64,000 nt of DNA from Micromonosporaceae bacterium (GTDB taxonomy: Bacteria > Actinomycetota > Actinomycetes > Mycobacteriales > Micromonosporaceae). A program made the position numbers and the translations under genes. The notes beneath the pieces are model-generated. The model worked only from the letters and a program-made list of their open reading frames with translations, searched no databases and was not told the origin of the DNA. Shown here piece after piece: positions 63,380-64,000 of the stretch. Position 1 is the first letter of the stretch. The number at the start of each line of letters is the position of its first letter. The stretch covers positions 1 through 64,000 of the forward strand of contig WHTQ01000007.1 in NCBI GenBank assembly GCA_009377645.1. The letters run 5' to 3'.

Positions 63380-63503
63380 CGCCGCGACTTGGTTGGGCTG
63401 GGGTTCGACGACCGCCCGGATATGTCGGACATTCTCGGGCGCATGATCGCCCGCAGCCCCACCAAGTGCGGGAAGGGCGGAGGGGGCGGAGGGGCGGGTG
63501 GAG

Positions 63504-64000
63504 TCAGAGCAGCACGACGGAGCGGAGGACCTCGCCGCGGTGCATCTTCTCGAACGCCTGCTCCACGCCGGTCAGGGCGATCCGCTCGGAGACGAACGCC
63601 GCCAGGTCGAGCCGGCCCTGCCGGTACAGCTCGATCAGCATCGGGAAGTCCCGCTCCGGCAGGCAGTCGCCGTACCAGGACGACTTCAGCGCGCCGCCGC
63701 GGCCGAACACGTCCAGCAGCGGCAGCTCGATCCGCATCTCCGGAGTGGGTACGCCGACCAGCACCACGGTGCCGGCCAGGTCCCGGGCGTAGAACGCCTG
63801 CCGGTAGGTCTCCGGCCGGCCCACCGCCTCGATCACCACGTCGGCGCCGTTCCCGCCGGTCAGCTCGCGTACCGCCTCGACCACATCCTGCTGGGTGCCG
63901 TTCACGGTGTGGGTGGCACCCAGCCCCCGGGCCCATTCCAGCTTCCGGTCGTCGATGTCCACCCCGATGATCGTGGTGGCGCCGGCCAGCCGGGCACCGG
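63504..64000 (-). CDS. zinc-dependent alcohol dehydrogenase, S-(hydroxymethyl)mycothiol dehydrogenase-like (partial)
   Basis: Only the C-terminal part lies in the window; the 5' end is beyond the right edge. The Rossmann portion ([33 protein letters not shown]) and the end ([64 protein letters not shown]) fit MDR-family alcohol dehydrogenases, closest to mycothiol-linked formaldehyde dehydrogenases. The catalytic zinc ligands are outside the window, so the exact activity is uncertain. Confidence 0.85.
   Translation of the reverse strand, partial: GARLAGATTIIGVDIDDRKLEWARGLGATHTVNGTQQDVVEAVRELTGGNGADVVIEAVGRPETYRQAFYARDLAGTVVLVGVPTPEMRIELPLLDVFGRGGALKSSWYGDCLPERDFPMLIELYRQGRLDLAAFVSERIALTGVEQAFEKMHRGEVLRSVVLL

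Overview
The window is very GC-rich actinobacterial chromosome. Gene content and order point to the Micromonosporaceae (Micromonospora/Salinispora/Actinoplanes type): an arginine cluster beside tyrS and an rRNA operon leader, infC-rpmI-rplT followed by pheST, a pyrimidine cluster next to bldD, an actinobacterial-type IHF (mihF), a CoaBC/RpoZ/Gmk block, and GC-rich palindromic repeats, some of them inside genes. Family placement is an inference from gene style; no 16S sequence is present. I see no tRNA gene, prophage, insertion sequence or CRISPR array.

Layout. 1-240: promoter and leader of an rRNA operon that leaves the window on the minus strand. 243-9,410 (minus): argCBDFRGH with an operator-like site before argC, then a 3-methyladenine glycosylase gene and tyrS; argJ is not in the cluster. 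9,429-12,970: an amidohydrolase, 6-phosphogluconate dehydrogenase, and a NUDIX gene behind a 40-bp perfect palindrome. 12,967-15,405 (minus): a cobalamin riboswitch followed by two surface-protein genes that together resemble a split transcobalamin/intrinsic factor (alpha-barrel protein with an LPVTG sorting signal, then a DUF4430-like beta-domain protein with a C-terminal membrane anchor). This is the most interesting system in the window. 15,479-22,100: a GNAT gene, then pheST with a candidate Phe leader peptide, an rRNA methyltransferase, and rplT-rpmI-infC; infC appears to start at AUC behind an attenuator-like hairpin. 22,103-28,000 (minus): PH-domain protein, hisG, hisE, a frameshifted ORF, and ribH-ribBA-ribE-ribD under an FMN riboswitch. 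28,083-38,540: REC-GGDEF regulator, rpe, an FHA-ABC transporter, 61-bp tandem repeats, DUF1801 and FUSC proteins, rsmB-fmt-def and a kinase-like protein. 38,548-47,862 (minus): priA, metK, coaBC, rpoZ, gmk, mihF, pyrF, bioA, pyrD. 47,911-53,955: an accessory block (GNAT, transporter remnant, add, mycothiol-dependent-type enzyme, a two-gene operon of unknown function, secreted HNH nuclease, streptogramin-lyase-like lipoprotein) that separates pyrD-pyrF from carB-carA-pyrC-pyrB-pyrR. 61,425-64,000: divergent bldD with a BldD-box, then nusB, efp, a decayed DUF559-type gene and a partial zinc alcohol dehydrogenase.

Most genes are core biosynthesis and translation functions in tightly overlapping minus-strand operons. 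Regulation readable from the sequence includes cobalamin and FMN riboswitches, a PyrR-binding hairpin at the pyrR ribosome-binding site, an ArgR-type palindrome before argC, and a BldD box on the bldD promoter. Palindromic repeat elements have entered coding DNA in frame in pyrC and priA, and ArgH lacks a block of about 26 residues.
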